NCBI RefSeq assembly: GCF_002234675.1
Contig: NC_019881.2
Coordinates: 20,275,494 to 20,339,493, forward strand
DNA: 64,000 nucleotides
Source: Oryzias latipes
Lineage: Eukaryota > Chordata > Actinopteri > Beloniformes > Adrianichthyidae
Direction: 5' to 3'
The notes beneath the pieces are model-generated. The model was not told the origin of the DNA, made no database searches, and saw nothing but the letters and a program-made list of their open reading frames with translations. This document shows positions 27,501 through 36,339 of the stretch, piece after piece. How positions within the stretch are numbered: position 1 is the first letter of the stretch; the number at the start of each line of letters is the position of its first letter. Position numbers and translations under genes: made by a program.

Positions 27501-30500
27501 GGGGCCACTGCCAAGTAGCCCCCCCCAAGGCGCATCGCAGGCTAGACCCCCCACCCCCTCACCCTAATATGAGGTTATATGAGGAAGGGGGTAAGTTGGG
27601 GACAGCTGGTAGACTGTCCCCCAGTGGTCAAACAGCTGTCCCCCAGCCCCCCCCCCCCCCCCCCCCCAGCAAAGGGGCCAGGGCCCCCCAGCCCAGGGGC
27701 CCCACCCCCGGAGGCACCGACACCCCAGGCCCAGCACCACCCACCGCACACAGAGAGAGAGGAGCCAGAAAGCGTCGCCCCCCCCCCCCCCCCCGGAGCA
27801 AGCCCAGGCCCCCACCCCCAAACGCCGGCCCTAGAAGAGCTCTGGTCAGGCCTCGACGGGACCGAGGCAGCCAACCGGCCGGGGAAACCGCCGATGGCCT
27901 CAGCGGAGACCCCGACCCGTCAACCCCCCCTGCCCAATAGTGGACCAATAGTCCCCCCCCCCCGTCCCCCAGAATGCCCCCCCACAGGACAGGGCCGACA
28001 AGACCCCCACCCCACCCCACCCCAGGCCCCGCAGCCGAAGCGGATGACACCCAGAGCGACCGCGGGCCCCAAGAGGGTTGTCCCGTCCCGTCCCAGAGCC
28101 AGGGAAGGGCCGATCCCAGCCCCAGGTGTAGATGGACAGCCCATCCGGCGCCGCTGGGCCCCCCCCCCCCGAGCAGGGCCCCCCGCCAACCCCCCCAGCA
28201 CAGGCAAAGGGACCACCCCCCCCAAGCCAAGCCAGACCACCACCCCACCCCCCCACCACGCACCCCCACACCCAAGCCCAGAGGACAACACAGCACCCCA
28301 GCCCGCCCCACCCAGGCGCCGGACCCGACCCCCCGACCAACAGAGCCCCCACCACCCCCCGCCAGGCACCGGAGGCCCCGACCCCCACCCCGGCCCACGG
28401 CAGAAGGGCAAGGAGCAACGACGACCAGGCCCTCCCACCCCCTAAGTCATGGAGTTAGCTATGGAAGCATCATTCTATAAAGTTTGGCACAGCAAGTTGT
28501 AGAAATGGTTCAAACCATAGACTGAACTATAAGTCATTGTTGACTGACAAAGGAAGGCTTTGCATGATTAGAACAATCAAACAATCTGTTCATATCTGAT
28601 AGAAAACTATAAAATTTCTGGCTTTAAAGTGACATAGCAAAAAAACTGTGCACTAAAACCCCGAAACTTGTCAGTTTTTCTCGCTCAGTCCCCTCTGTTG
28701 TGGGCTTGTTTTGTCCTTTTTGTTGTTATGAGGTATTTTTAGCTTCCTGTCTTCCTCCGAGGGAGGCAGCTGGGGGAGTGTCACCGCCCATCCACAGTTC
28801 CCGATGACAGAATCATCTTCAGGCCTTCTAATTGCCCCGAAGCCAATAATAGAGATAATTGAACTTGGTAGGCTTTGGTGTAAGACACTCCAGAGGTTGC
28901 ATAAAAACACTATGTGACAATGTTGTTTGCTTTTTACTGATCAGGTGTTTATTTACCTTGCAGCAAAATACAATAATTGACAGGAAGAGTCCTCCTCTGA
29001 GATTTCTGTCTTCATATCAGAACTGGATCAACGAAACTTTTAGGATTTTTGGAAAGACAAGGATAAGATTCATCATCGTATCTGTTTATCTATTGTGGTT
29101 TAGTGCGTTACTCTGCTTCCTGTTTTATTTTGTAACATTTTGTCTTTAGTTTTGTTGACTTCCTGTCAGCAAAACACTTGAGAACCTGATAAGACCAGTG
29201 ACACATTCACCATTGTTCCAGAACAGTTCAGTCAGTTCAACTGGGACAAGTTTTTTTTTGTATAAAAAATAAGTTTAAACAAAACGAACGATGACACTAA
29301 AACATTTTTCCCGTTCTTTTATGTCTTTTTTGGACCGAGTCAGTGTGACGAGCCTGGTTTGATCAAACATTTCTGTGGCATCCACTCTCACCAATCAAGA
29401 GTTAGCTTGTTGTAAGGCCACACCCCTACCACTTGAAAGTGGATTAACATGAAATCTGTCAAATGCTTTGAACATGGACGCCAGCAGGCTCCACCTACTT
29501 TTATTGATACATCTGATTGGTCAGTTTATAACTTGAATAACTTGAAATCCAGAAAAAATATGAGAAAAATGAGGATGATCGAGAACATATTAAAAGAAAA
29601 ATGTAGCAGACCACTCGAATGACTTAGAATTCTATGGGAGCTGCTTGTTTGGAATGTCAGGGGAAGTTTGTTGCTCAGTCCAGATTTCTTTTACAGTGAA
29701 TGGGTAAGACTTATAAAGCTGTGGGGGTACACAGGACAGAAAAGGCTGGATCCTGGTCCGGACCACCTGAGATGTGACTTTCGGAAACGTGGACACCAAG
29801 TTTGAGCAGAACAGGGATCCTTGTCCTCCAAGTTGGGATCATGTCACAGTTTGAAGCTGAAAACGATGATTGGAGGCTGTTATATCTCCTGTTGAAGCAG
29901 AGAGCGTGTACCGAGGTCACACTCTGGTTGCACGACAACTGGGTCACGCTGGACTCAGGTGTTAGAAACATTTCTGCGCAGATGCTTCCACGCACTTGAG
30001 CACTTTCCCTCTACTTTTTCTTTCTGCACAACAAGCTGCATGAAGATGAAGCCACTAAACGTCCTCGCTGACCCCATCTCCACCCGTTCCTCCCGTTCCC
30101 CCCCAGCACTCGGCTGTAAGAGAAACGGGTTTTGCCCTTTTCCTGCTCACTGCTCCTTTGACTTCACGGCACAACATGGCTGAAGTGCTGCTGCTGCGAG
30201 CCGAGAGCGAAAACACCTCCGGCTAAAGAGCAGCACAACAAACTCACTCTTACATAACAGTTCTGCTCCTGAATAACAAACTGGATTGGACAAGCCAGCT
30301 GAGAGGAGGACGAGGTTTCTGCAACAAATACTTTTATTTACTGTGTCTCACTAGATCCCTGCCGCTGAGCTCCAGTGATTTATCTCACATTCAATCATTG
30401 CTGCTGAATTGCAGTTTGATAAATATGGAAAGCTCAGAAAGGTAACCCGCAATGTTAGAGATGTATATTTTTCCATATTTTTTAAAAAGAATACACAAAA

Positions 30501-33500
30501 AACGTTTAATGCGTGAAATTAAATTTCTACTTGGATACAGAGACTGTAGCGTCAAACCAGATGATGTCACAAGGCTCTAGATTGCCACAATAGGGTATGT
30601 TATGATAAATATTTGCTCTTTTTTTAAGTAGCTCCATTAGCTCAGTGGTAAATGTTATCTTGATCCAGCTACGCAGCATTAGAGCACATTTGATTGAACA
30701 CTTTCCACTTTCAGGCTCCCTTTTACACACAAACGCATTTGCAAATTCCCTCACCACTCCTTAAAAGACTGTCGGTTTGGTGTGAAACTATCCAGGGCTC
30801 TGCTTAATACTTTTTTTTTTTTTTTTTAAACTTCATATTTGACATTACCCATTTGTAAGTTATTCAGGTGATAAACTGACCAATCAGATGCCTCAGTATA
30901 GTTATGTGGAGCCTGCTGTCCCCAGCGTTCAAAACGTTTGACAGATTTCGTGTGGCCCGTTTTCATGTGGTTGAGGTCTGGCCTTCCAACAAGCTCCACT
31001 CCTGATTGGTAAAAGTGGTTGCCATAGAAACAGCGACTGAGACCAATCGCTGCTCACTTACACCATGTGGCTCCAATATCGCGGCGTCCGCATCCTAAAA
31101 AAACGGCGACTGAATGGACTTAATTTGTTTGGAGCTGGAAGTTAACCTTTTTTAAGGCCATGTCACGCCGCCACTACTTACATATTGTTAATTTTCCACG
31201 CATGATATTTCGGTCTTTTGTGATTTCTCCGTGATACAGAAGTGTTTCTTGCAATCGTCTTTTGTCCATGTGTGCGGATGTCCATCAAGGGTGTCGGCTG
31301 ACATTTTGAGCCATTCAGGATTCCTGGTTGGCTGAGAATTACGCAGTTTATGTATATTGTAACTAGTTTATAAGCAATTATTACGTAAATCTTTTAGCAA
31401 GACGCATGCACAAATTTGTGGGTTTCCACGACTGTTCCACGTTTGTCTAAGGGGCATTTCACCAATGTTTAACTTTTAGATTGCGTATGTGGCGCACATA
31501 TCGCTTTAAAAAATGTAACTGACGCACAAATCACTCACGGATTGCATACAAACAGCGCAATAATATGTTCTACGTTGACTTACGTGTCCTTTGCGAAGTT
31601 TGTTCGTACTTCTTCCGTGGTTTTAACGTGGTCATTCATGATACATCTGTGAAAATTTCACGTAAACAAACAAAATTTTTGTCATGTTCCACGTATATTC
31701 ACGTACGTTCATTGTCATCCGTGCAATATTCACAAAATGTTTGTAAAGGATGTGTGACACGGCCTTTAGTGTTCGCTATGACCTGACGCCTGCACCGCGC
31801 CCATAGAAAAAATGTGCATGAACATTGTCGCTCTGCGAATTCACAGTCATCTATGATCTAAAAACCTCGTGTCATGTTGCCCATATTTTACTCGCCGTCA
31901 GCCCGTACCCACACATGGAGACAGTTGGGCATAAAGTGCTGCATATCGGTGCAAAGCTGATAGGAAAAGCTGCTTTTCTCTGTTCGTGTTGATCGCATAA
32001 ATAATCAGAGTTATAGTATGTTAAAGAACGTGTGTTATTTAGGTGTCTCAGCATCTCTGCTGTTCAAGGGTTAAATCTGGGAGGAGGCAGCCTCATTCTG
32101 ACACTGACTAATGGAAATAAAGCCCAAAGTGAGAGAACATGGACATATGCATAGAACTAGTGAGTAATTTTCCAGAACAGCAGGCTTGAGCCTAAATAAT
32201 TTAATCATTATTTGGAAAACGCCATTTGCATTTACTGGAGCTGTTCAGTGGAAATAATTACATTTGTTTGATCATTTAGAATCATTTAGGTGTAAAATTA
32301 AAAAAATCAAGATAAGAGGCCAATCTGTTTTTTGTTTTTCACTTTTTATCCCTTTACTTTTTGCTAAGGGATAGGAAGCAAGAGACATTTCATTTTTGGT
32401 TTTACCTCAGACGGTGGATGTTTTCTTAATTTACAATTAAATCCTCTTTTTTTTTTTTACATAAATGCACTTAAATTTAACAGTAAATTAATTTTCATTT
32501 CCTATTTTGAGTTACTGGATAATGCAATTTAATGTATTTTTATTTGTTATTTTTAAGTTATAAATGTTTACAATGGGTTGTTTAAGGTATGATACAGACC
32601 AGGAAACACTTTTTGATATCATTGTACCTGTGACAATGACAAAGTTCTATCCTATTCTATTCTTACATAAATTGAGTTAACATAAAGTGGTGAACCTCCA
32701 GAAAGAAGCATTAAAGGTTCTGTACAGAACAGAAAAGATGTACAGAACTACAGTGAAGTAGTTCTGTACATCTGGAGGGACTCCCTCTGACAACCATCCG
32801 TTTTCCCTCCTCTGACAGGTTTCTGGGTTGACGGCTGCTTCCCAGAATCCCCTGAGCTCTTTGAGAACCTCAGCAGTCACTCTGGCACCGTGAAGCAGCT
32901 CTGGCAGAGCTCTGCAAATATCACTGGGATGCGCAGGCGTCTGCCAGACTGTAAATACCCACATTTTCTACCATAAATAAACCTCCTTTAGTATCAATTT
33001 TGCATACGCCAGCTCTTGATGTGGATAATTTCTGTTTTGCGTAAATTAATTCACATTATTTTACTAAAGTGAAGCATAAAGTCTTTCTGCTGGAACCCCC
33101 GTGATTCCATTTTTGTCCAAAAGTCTCTCTCTGACTGATGAATCACAAACTAACTTAAACTGAGTCCTCTTTTGTGACCTCTTGGATTCGTTCTCCGGGT
33201 CATTGTGATCCATCAATCAATCCTGAAAGGAGGTTCCAGGTCTTGGTTTTCATTAAGCTTCACTTTGTTTAACAGCGTCTATTAAAGTGGTTACATTATA
33301 ACTATCATTTATCAAAGATATATTAAGGTGCTCGTTACTTTTTTTTTTGTTTGACAGATTGAGAGGCAGGAATAATCTTTTGTCATATTTGCATATTTTC
33401 AGCTTTTTGTTATTCTAATACAATTTTTTGATGATCATATTCATTTAAGTTTGAAAAATTAGTGCAAACACAGCGATGAAGCTTTTCACAAAAAATTAAC

Positions 33501-33834
33501 ACAAAACACCACAGCAGGGATGGATTTCAACAGCCTTTTCTAAAGCTACGTTCACACCGGCATCGGAAATGTGCGTCTAAGCAACCCCTTTCAGTAAAAT
33601 TCTGTGGAAACCCTCCGGGCACAAAGCGCAACTATTACATCTTTGTCCTCCATTTTTCAAACGGTTTGCACTTCGATGTTTTCAAAAAGACACTATTCAT
33701 ACTTCACCACGAAAGCCAGGTCAAAGTTCAACTGGTTTAACTTTCGACAGTTCAATGGTGGCGCGTTTTGAGCTAAAAAAACGAACACATGTGCCGAAAG
33801 GTGCATGTATGTGCATATATATATATGTGCATAC

Positions 33835-33902
<68 letters not shown>

Positions 33903-34355
33903 TTTTCATTGAAAGCAGTACCCCAGTGTTAAAGTAGCATCAGAGTCTGCATCCACAAAGTTGAAAGTCTAACAGGCACCGAATTTTGATGAAGGTACAA
34001 TGATCCAGCCTTGTCTGATTCAAACCCTTTTAGTTGAAACAGAGAAGAAGTAGTGAACACTTTTGAGAACTGTGGCGTGAACGCTCGGATAGAAGGTAGA
34101 AATTACAGCCTATACGCTCTCCTGTTCTGCAGACCACTGCACAATTTCTGCTCGGACTCTTCAACGCTGAAGCCCCGTCATCACTGAGCATCAACTCACC
34201 AAGTCTTTAGATGTCCCGAGTCTTTTCAGCCCATCCAGGGGCAGGAGGTCAGCCGAGTCCTTGTGCGTGAACTGGGTCGCCTGTTTGAGACGCCTCTGCT
34301 GGTGCAGGATGGCTTTGTCTCGGATGGCCAGCTCACCTTTCTTGGCCTCGCTCAT
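3890..34355 (-). CDS. nrip2: Nuclear receptor-interacting protein 2 (NRIP2), 6 coding exons
   Basis: Coding exons on the minus strand: 34200-34355, 15976-16296, 9112-9194, 7254-7360, 5529-5581, 3890-4006. They join in phase to 837 nt, 278 residues; human NRIP2 is about 281. Exon 1 carries the highly conserved block with [20 protein letters not shown]; exon 2 opens with [14 protein letters not shown], then has a Ser/Glu-rich stretch that makes it about twice as long as the human counterpart. Exons 3-6 form the retropepsin-like domain shared with NRIP3: NTS at the usual DTG site, then [11 protein letters not shown], which contains an LxxLL nuclear-receptor box (LQTLL), then CCLDL and ELPFLN. 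The start is the first in-frame ATG with a good context (ACCATGA). The family is known to bind nuclear receptors and lower their activity; that role here is inferred. Intron 1 is 17.9 kb. Identification is from remembered human sequence, not a search. Confidence 0.93.
4801..5375 (+). mobile_element. Harbinger-like MITE family, copy 1 (in nrip2 intron 5)
   Basis: About 575 bp aligning by eye with 12920-13393 and, inverted, with 31155-31765: shared blocks include gaaccctcaac, ttattggtggtacatgcg-like and tgtatcac. Its ends carry degenerate forms of the family terminal repeat (cacacagccac on the left, gacacggcct on the right). There is no coding potential and no clear flanking duplication, so it is the oldest-looking of the three copies. 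Confidence 0.7.
5600..7250. other. nrip2 intron 4: AT-rich, no element recognised
   Basis: Between exons at 5581 and 7254. A-rich low-complexity sequence at 6420-6640. No coding or structured feature recognised. Confidence 0.6.
7870..8470 (-). pseudogene. L2-type LINE reverse transcriptase fragment
   Basis: On the minus strand the segment reads as a frameshifted RT piece: [25 protein letters not shown], then in another frame [11 protein letters not shown], the catalytic (Y/F)ADD box (about 8219-8250). The flanking 7870-7990 matches the usual LINE-associated downstream sequence. It lies in nrip2 intron 3 and is non-functional. Confidence 0.8.
9218..9239. repeat. Homopolymer G22 (C22 on the nrip2 sense strand)
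   Basis: An uninterrupted run of 22 G on the plus strand. On the nrip2 strand it forms most of the polypyrimidine tract 22-44 nt upstream of the exon 3 acceptor (cccccacag at 9195). Confidence 0.95.
9740..10080. repeat. MITE-like terminal sequence of a teleost DNA repeat
   Basis: ccgtaatttccggactataa near 9749 is a terminal motif I recognise from a common fish DNA repeat. The matching inverted end is not found, so this is a fragment of uncertain length. Immediately after it (10140-10210) is a piece of another common repeat (ggtaaatggcgtatacttgt). Confidence 0.4.
10511..10640. repeat. Dispersed repeat with 'ccaggcctcgagggcc' core
   Basis: The core is shared with 4109-4165 (ccaggcctcgaggtcc) and related to the element at 19411-19586. 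Fragments of one abundant teleost DNA repeat. Confidence 0.5.
12000..12330. repeat. Dispersed repeat family A, copy 1
   Basis: Shares an ordered set of blocks with 23985-24560 and 45820-46410: a CT-rich segment, caaaatagcag-like, atctccatagcaac, then gtgatgaacaggtc and aaaagtaaatt. Class unknown; non-coding. Confidence 0.65.
12543..12586. repeat. Homopolymer C25 followed by (CA)n microsatellite
   Basis: Twenty-five C (12543-12567) run directly into about ten CA units. It lies in nrip2 intron 2; likely length-variable. Confidence 0.95.
12920..13393 (+). mobile_element. Harbinger-like MITE family, copy 2 (nrip2 intron 2)
   Basis: About 474 bp. The left terminus is aggccatgtcacacagcc; the right terminus is degenerate (tgtagtggctc). 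TTA flanks both ends (12917-12919 and 13394-13396), the duplication size and type of PIF/Harbinger elements. No transposase open frame. Confidence 0.75.
13590..13790 (+). repeat. Possible LINE 3' end fragment
   Basis: The segment resembles the region encoding the C-terminal end of fish LINE ORF2 (R-T-N-R-x-K type, then AT-rich tail), but frames are broken and I cannot place the family. Confidence 0.3.
14660..14790 (+). pseudogene. LINE 3' terminus remnant (RTE-like)
   Basis: Plus-strand reading [25 protein letters not shown] is the usual C-terminus of a fish LINE ORF2, followed directly by the A-rich gccgaaagagaaag tail. Upstream RT is absent (5' truncation). Confidence 0.65.
14870..15103 (+). 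repeat. LINE 3' tail with (TTGAA)n-like end
   Basis: gagacgactgttgttgtgat, then attttgggttatataaataaaattgtattgaattgaattg-type tail: a common teleost L2-like LINE 3' UTR ending in a short tandem repeat. Confidence 0.65.
16848..17010 (-). repeat. Abundant teleost dispersed repeat
   Basis: catccatccaaccatttcta, then ctggaggctatcccggcaac and ggttgccagtccatcaca match a repeat widely seen in fish genomes. Class not assigned. Confidence 0.6.
17162..17990 (-). repeat. Rex1/Babar-like LINE 3' region
   Basis: Starts with (GATTA)n and tttattgtcactgcacatgt, includes a long run of short imperfect repeats, then on the minus strand reads [23 protein letters not shown], the usual C-terminal end of a Rex1-type ORF2. 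No RT catalytic region; 5'-truncated. Confidence 0.6.
19411..19586. mobile_element. Small hAT-like MITE, 176 bp
   Basis: The ends are inverted repeats: caggggtgcccaaatc at the left and gatttgtgcacccctg at the right. Internally it is partly symmetrical (tgagggccag / ctcaaggcctgg). Terminal CAGGGG favours a hAT origin. The flanking 8-mers do not match clearly, so the target-site duplication has decayed. Confidence 0.7.
23985..24560. repeat. Dispersed repeat family A, copy 2
   Basis: Same block order as copies at 12.0 and 45.8 kb, and it extends further to the right (ggagttgaggagcgatggatg, gtaaaaggtactaaa) in parallel with the 45.8-kb copy. Confidence 0.65.
25751..28461 (-). mobile_element. G-rich retroposed element with poly(A) and 15-bp TSD, 2.7 kb
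   Basis: A perfect 15-bp direct repeat (tggaagcatcattct) flanks the block at 25736-25750 and 28462-28476. The left edge is a T24 run, so the inserted RNA ran along the minus strand and ended in poly(A). The 5' two kb of that RNA (28440 to 26380) are extremely G-rich (C-runs on plus); the 3' 600 bp are AT-rich. There is no RT, endonuclease or gag-like frame: the long open frames here are Pro/Arg- or Gly-rich low-complexity products on both strands and are not called as genes. Likely a non-autonomous or heavily 5'-truncated LINE-mobilised element. It sits in nrip2 intron 1, same orientation as the gene. Confidence 0.85.
27246..27480. repeat. Tandem repeat, about 100-bp unit, 2.3 copies
   Basis: Unit 1 27246-27346 and unit 2 27347-27445 each start ggtgc(a/g)gttaaaattggcg and end tgtctaa; a third partial unit begins at 27446. 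Inside the G-rich retroposed element, next to a GT-rich tract (27140-27205). Confidence 0.8.
29340..29700 (+). repeat. Dispersed repeat family B, copy 1
   Basis: Shares ggccacacccctaccacttgaaag, gaacatggacgcca-like and gctccacctac blocks with 48400-48690, and inverted with 30850-31150. Class unknown. Confidence 0.55.
30850..31150 (-). repeat. Dispersed repeat family B, copy 2 (inverted)
   Basis: Reverse-complement match to the family at 29.3 and 48.4 kb (tgtggagcctgct, ttcaaaacgtttgacagatt, gttgccatagaaacagc). Abuts the Harbinger-like element at 31155. Confidence 0.55.
31155..31765 (-). mobile_element. Harbinger-like MITE family, copy 3 (inverted, nrip2 intron 1)
   Basis: About 611 bp with the best-preserved ends: aggccatgtcac on the left and gtgacacggcct on the right are imperfect inverted repeats. 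TTA flanks both sides (31152-31154 and 31766-31768). The internal sequence matches the reverse complement of the copies at 4.8 and 12.9 kb. Non-coding. Confidence 0.8.
32355..32404 (+). repeat. 50-bp exact direct repeat, copy 1
   Basis: Identical over 50 bp to 39204-39253 (starts tactttttgctaagggatag). The two flanks differ at once on both sides. Confidence 0.95.
32590..32665 (+). repeat. LINE 3' tail fragment
   Basis: attgtacctgtgacaatgac followed by aaagttctatcctattctat is the typical end of a fish LINE with a short tandem tail. Confidence 0.5.
32736..32773. repeat. Perfect 16-bp hairpin
   Basis: agatgtacagaactac (32736-32751) is exactly complementary to 32758-32773, with a 6-nt loop. A second partial copy of the arm (gttctgtacagaac) lies just upstream. 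Confidence 0.9.
33090..33250. repeat. Fragment of a teleost DNA-transposon-derived repeat
   Basis: tttttgtccaaaagtctctc and tctgactgatgaatcac, then ttttgtgacctcttggat and aggttccaggtc follow the order of a repeat common in fish. Similar blocks are at 58690-58950. Confidence 0.45.
33540..34090. repeat. Possible MITE with interior (TA)n
   Basis: The left end ctacgttcacaccgg and right end (gtggcgtgaacgctcgg) are imperfect inverted repeats. A related left end occurs at 43412 (ctacattcacacaggcc). The right end is only 110 bp from the nrip2 exon 1 donor. Confidence 0.35.
33815..33901. repeat. (TA)n / (CATA)n microsatellite
   Basis: About 87 bp of almost pure TA, preceded by CATA-type units. Confidence 0.95.
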
Positions 34356-34800
34356 GGTTCTGGGTCGTACGGTTCTGTCCTCTCGGCGGTGTGAGGTTCC
34401 TGACAGCAGAGTCAACCGGCAGCTCCTGTGTCAGATGCTTCTCTCTGGGTCTCCACGGCTATCGACCTGCCTCGGGTGCTCCTCTCACGGAGACGTGCAT
34501 CTTCCTCTCTGAAATCAGCGTTTGACGGAGGCTGTTCTCTCCCCTCCCCTCAGTGCCGCCTGTCCTTGGATCTCTCCGTCTCTCTATCACTTCTGTGCTT
34601 TTTTTCTTTCTTCTCCCTCCCCTCTGAGCCCGCCTCTTACTGTCACACGCTCGACAAACACATGCTCCCCTCGCTGGACGGAGGAAGACCACGGTTCCTC
34701 ATGAAGATGCGAACAGCCTCTGATGTTTCCGTCAGTTTCTGAAGCCTGACACCTCAGTGCTGTGGCGGTGTGGCGGAGATCACCGCCATCTGACCTCACA
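34356..34800 (-). promoter_or_regulatory. nrip2: Probable nrip2 5' UTR / promoter region
   Basis: Immediately upstream of the nrip2 ATG on the minus strand the composition changes from AT-rich intron to a CpG-containing, pyrimidine-patterned stretch. The transcription start cannot be placed from sequence alone. The frame is open upstream of the ATG but has no other ATG. Confidence 0.35.
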
Positions 34801-35704
34801 CGGAGGATCAATCTGCACTAATGATGGCAAACATAGATTTTTTCTGTGGCTGTCACTGTGAAGTTCAGCTTCCTTCATGCATGCATCTATACCACACCGA
34901 GCTATAAATATCTCATCCTTGTTGACCTCCACGTTACGACATGCTTTGGTGGGAGGAAGGATGCCGTCTGCAGGGTGGGAGGCTTTCTGATCCGCAGGAA
35001 AATGTCAGATCTAAATAAGAACACATCCATTTGAAGACTGGTTTTAGAAATATATTCATCTACAGAGGAAGTCCTTGCAAAGGTTAAGAGCCTACAGAGA
35101 TGAGAGCCATTGAAAGGTGTGTGCTGCCCCCTAGTGGTTGCCTCATCTAAGCTTTTTCATGTTTCAGCATGAAGGCTGTTCCAGAAATTCCCATTTGATC
35201 ATGGAGAAATAAATGAAATGAAATCAACAAATACGTTTTAGGAAATATTTATGTTAATCTCTAATATTTACTTCTAAATTTGGAAAAACATCTCTCCCTG
35301 TTTTTACACATATTTTACTACTTATTAGGTAAAAAGATTTTTGAAAACTTCCGTGATTCGCATCATTCAGCTTATTGATCATCGTTTTTATTTTGTTTAA
35401 TGTTTCAAAGCTTTCCGAAAGAATTTGACAAACATAAAACAAAACACTGAAAATATGAACATTTTTTGTAAAAGGAAGTTTTCATTACTTGATTTAAGTC
35501 AACAAGGCTTCAACAAAGTTAACAAAAAAAATTTCCGTTTCAATGACACTAACTCACATTTTATATAATTAATAAATGGTGCTGTTTATTTATGCAAGGA
35601 CAGGTTTACTCGGATCACAGAATCATAGATTATCAGATTACATTTTTTCCTTTTTTCATTTAAGACTTTAGAATCAGTTAATGAAACCACTCAGGAACTT
35701 GACA
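34801..35704. other. nrip2-klhl42 intergenic spacer
   Basis: Head-to-tail spacer between the klhl42 poly(A) signal and the nrip2 upstream region. AT-rich, with no gene or recognisable element. Confidence 0.5.
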
Positions 35705-36339
35705 TACAAAGAAATCTTTATTTTGTCATAGTTTCCAAAGACTTAACTCTTTTTCCTGGAAACAAAAACCCAAAACAAGTACATCATTTAAAAAAAAGTT
35801 TAAAAAAAAGAAAAGAAAAGAAAAACAGAACAGATTTAGTCAATTGTAATAATTCTTTTTTTGAGTTGTTTAGAGTGAGGCAGCAGAAGGCACGTGCATC
35901 TTTCAGTTCATGGAAGAGTGCCGTCTAGTGTTTCTGAAACCGTGCAGCGAGCACACAGTGCCCCGTTTGGCGGCATCAAACCAAGGCCACGGCTGTCCGC
36001 TGTGTGCACGACCACAAATGCAGCCACTCAAAGGTTTGAGGTGAAATCTGGACCGACGCACTCGTCTGTGTCTGTAGTGTAAACATCAGGAAAATGCTGA
36101 GAGAGACCACATTTAAAACTCTGCATGAAGAAATATGAAGCTTGTTCCTGCAAAGATGGAACTGCATGATGGGAAACGGTTTTCAGAGGGTGCATTTATA
36201 TTCTTATAACTGTGTTAACAGATCAGAGGCACTTCTTTTTTTTTTTGGCTCCGATAGTTTTGAGGCACATAGGTTGACTTGGTCTCCTCCAATCCTGTGT
36301 TAGAGCTCAGGTCTCCGCCCCCCCCCCCCCCTCCAACAG
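35705..36339 (-). other. klhl42: klhl42 3' untranslated region with poly(A) signal
   Basis: An AATAAA on the minus strand (plus tttatt, 35717-35722) lies about 620 nt after the stop. Eight nucleotides after the TGA the transcript would carry a run of 14 G (plus-strand C run 36318-36331). Confidence 0.55.

Noticed and set aside
26335..28445. Long open frames of 100-288 residues on both strands, Pro/Arg- or Gly-rich
   Set aside because: They overlap in several frames on both strands of one C-rich tract, show no domain, codon signal or splice context, and lie within a retroposed block.
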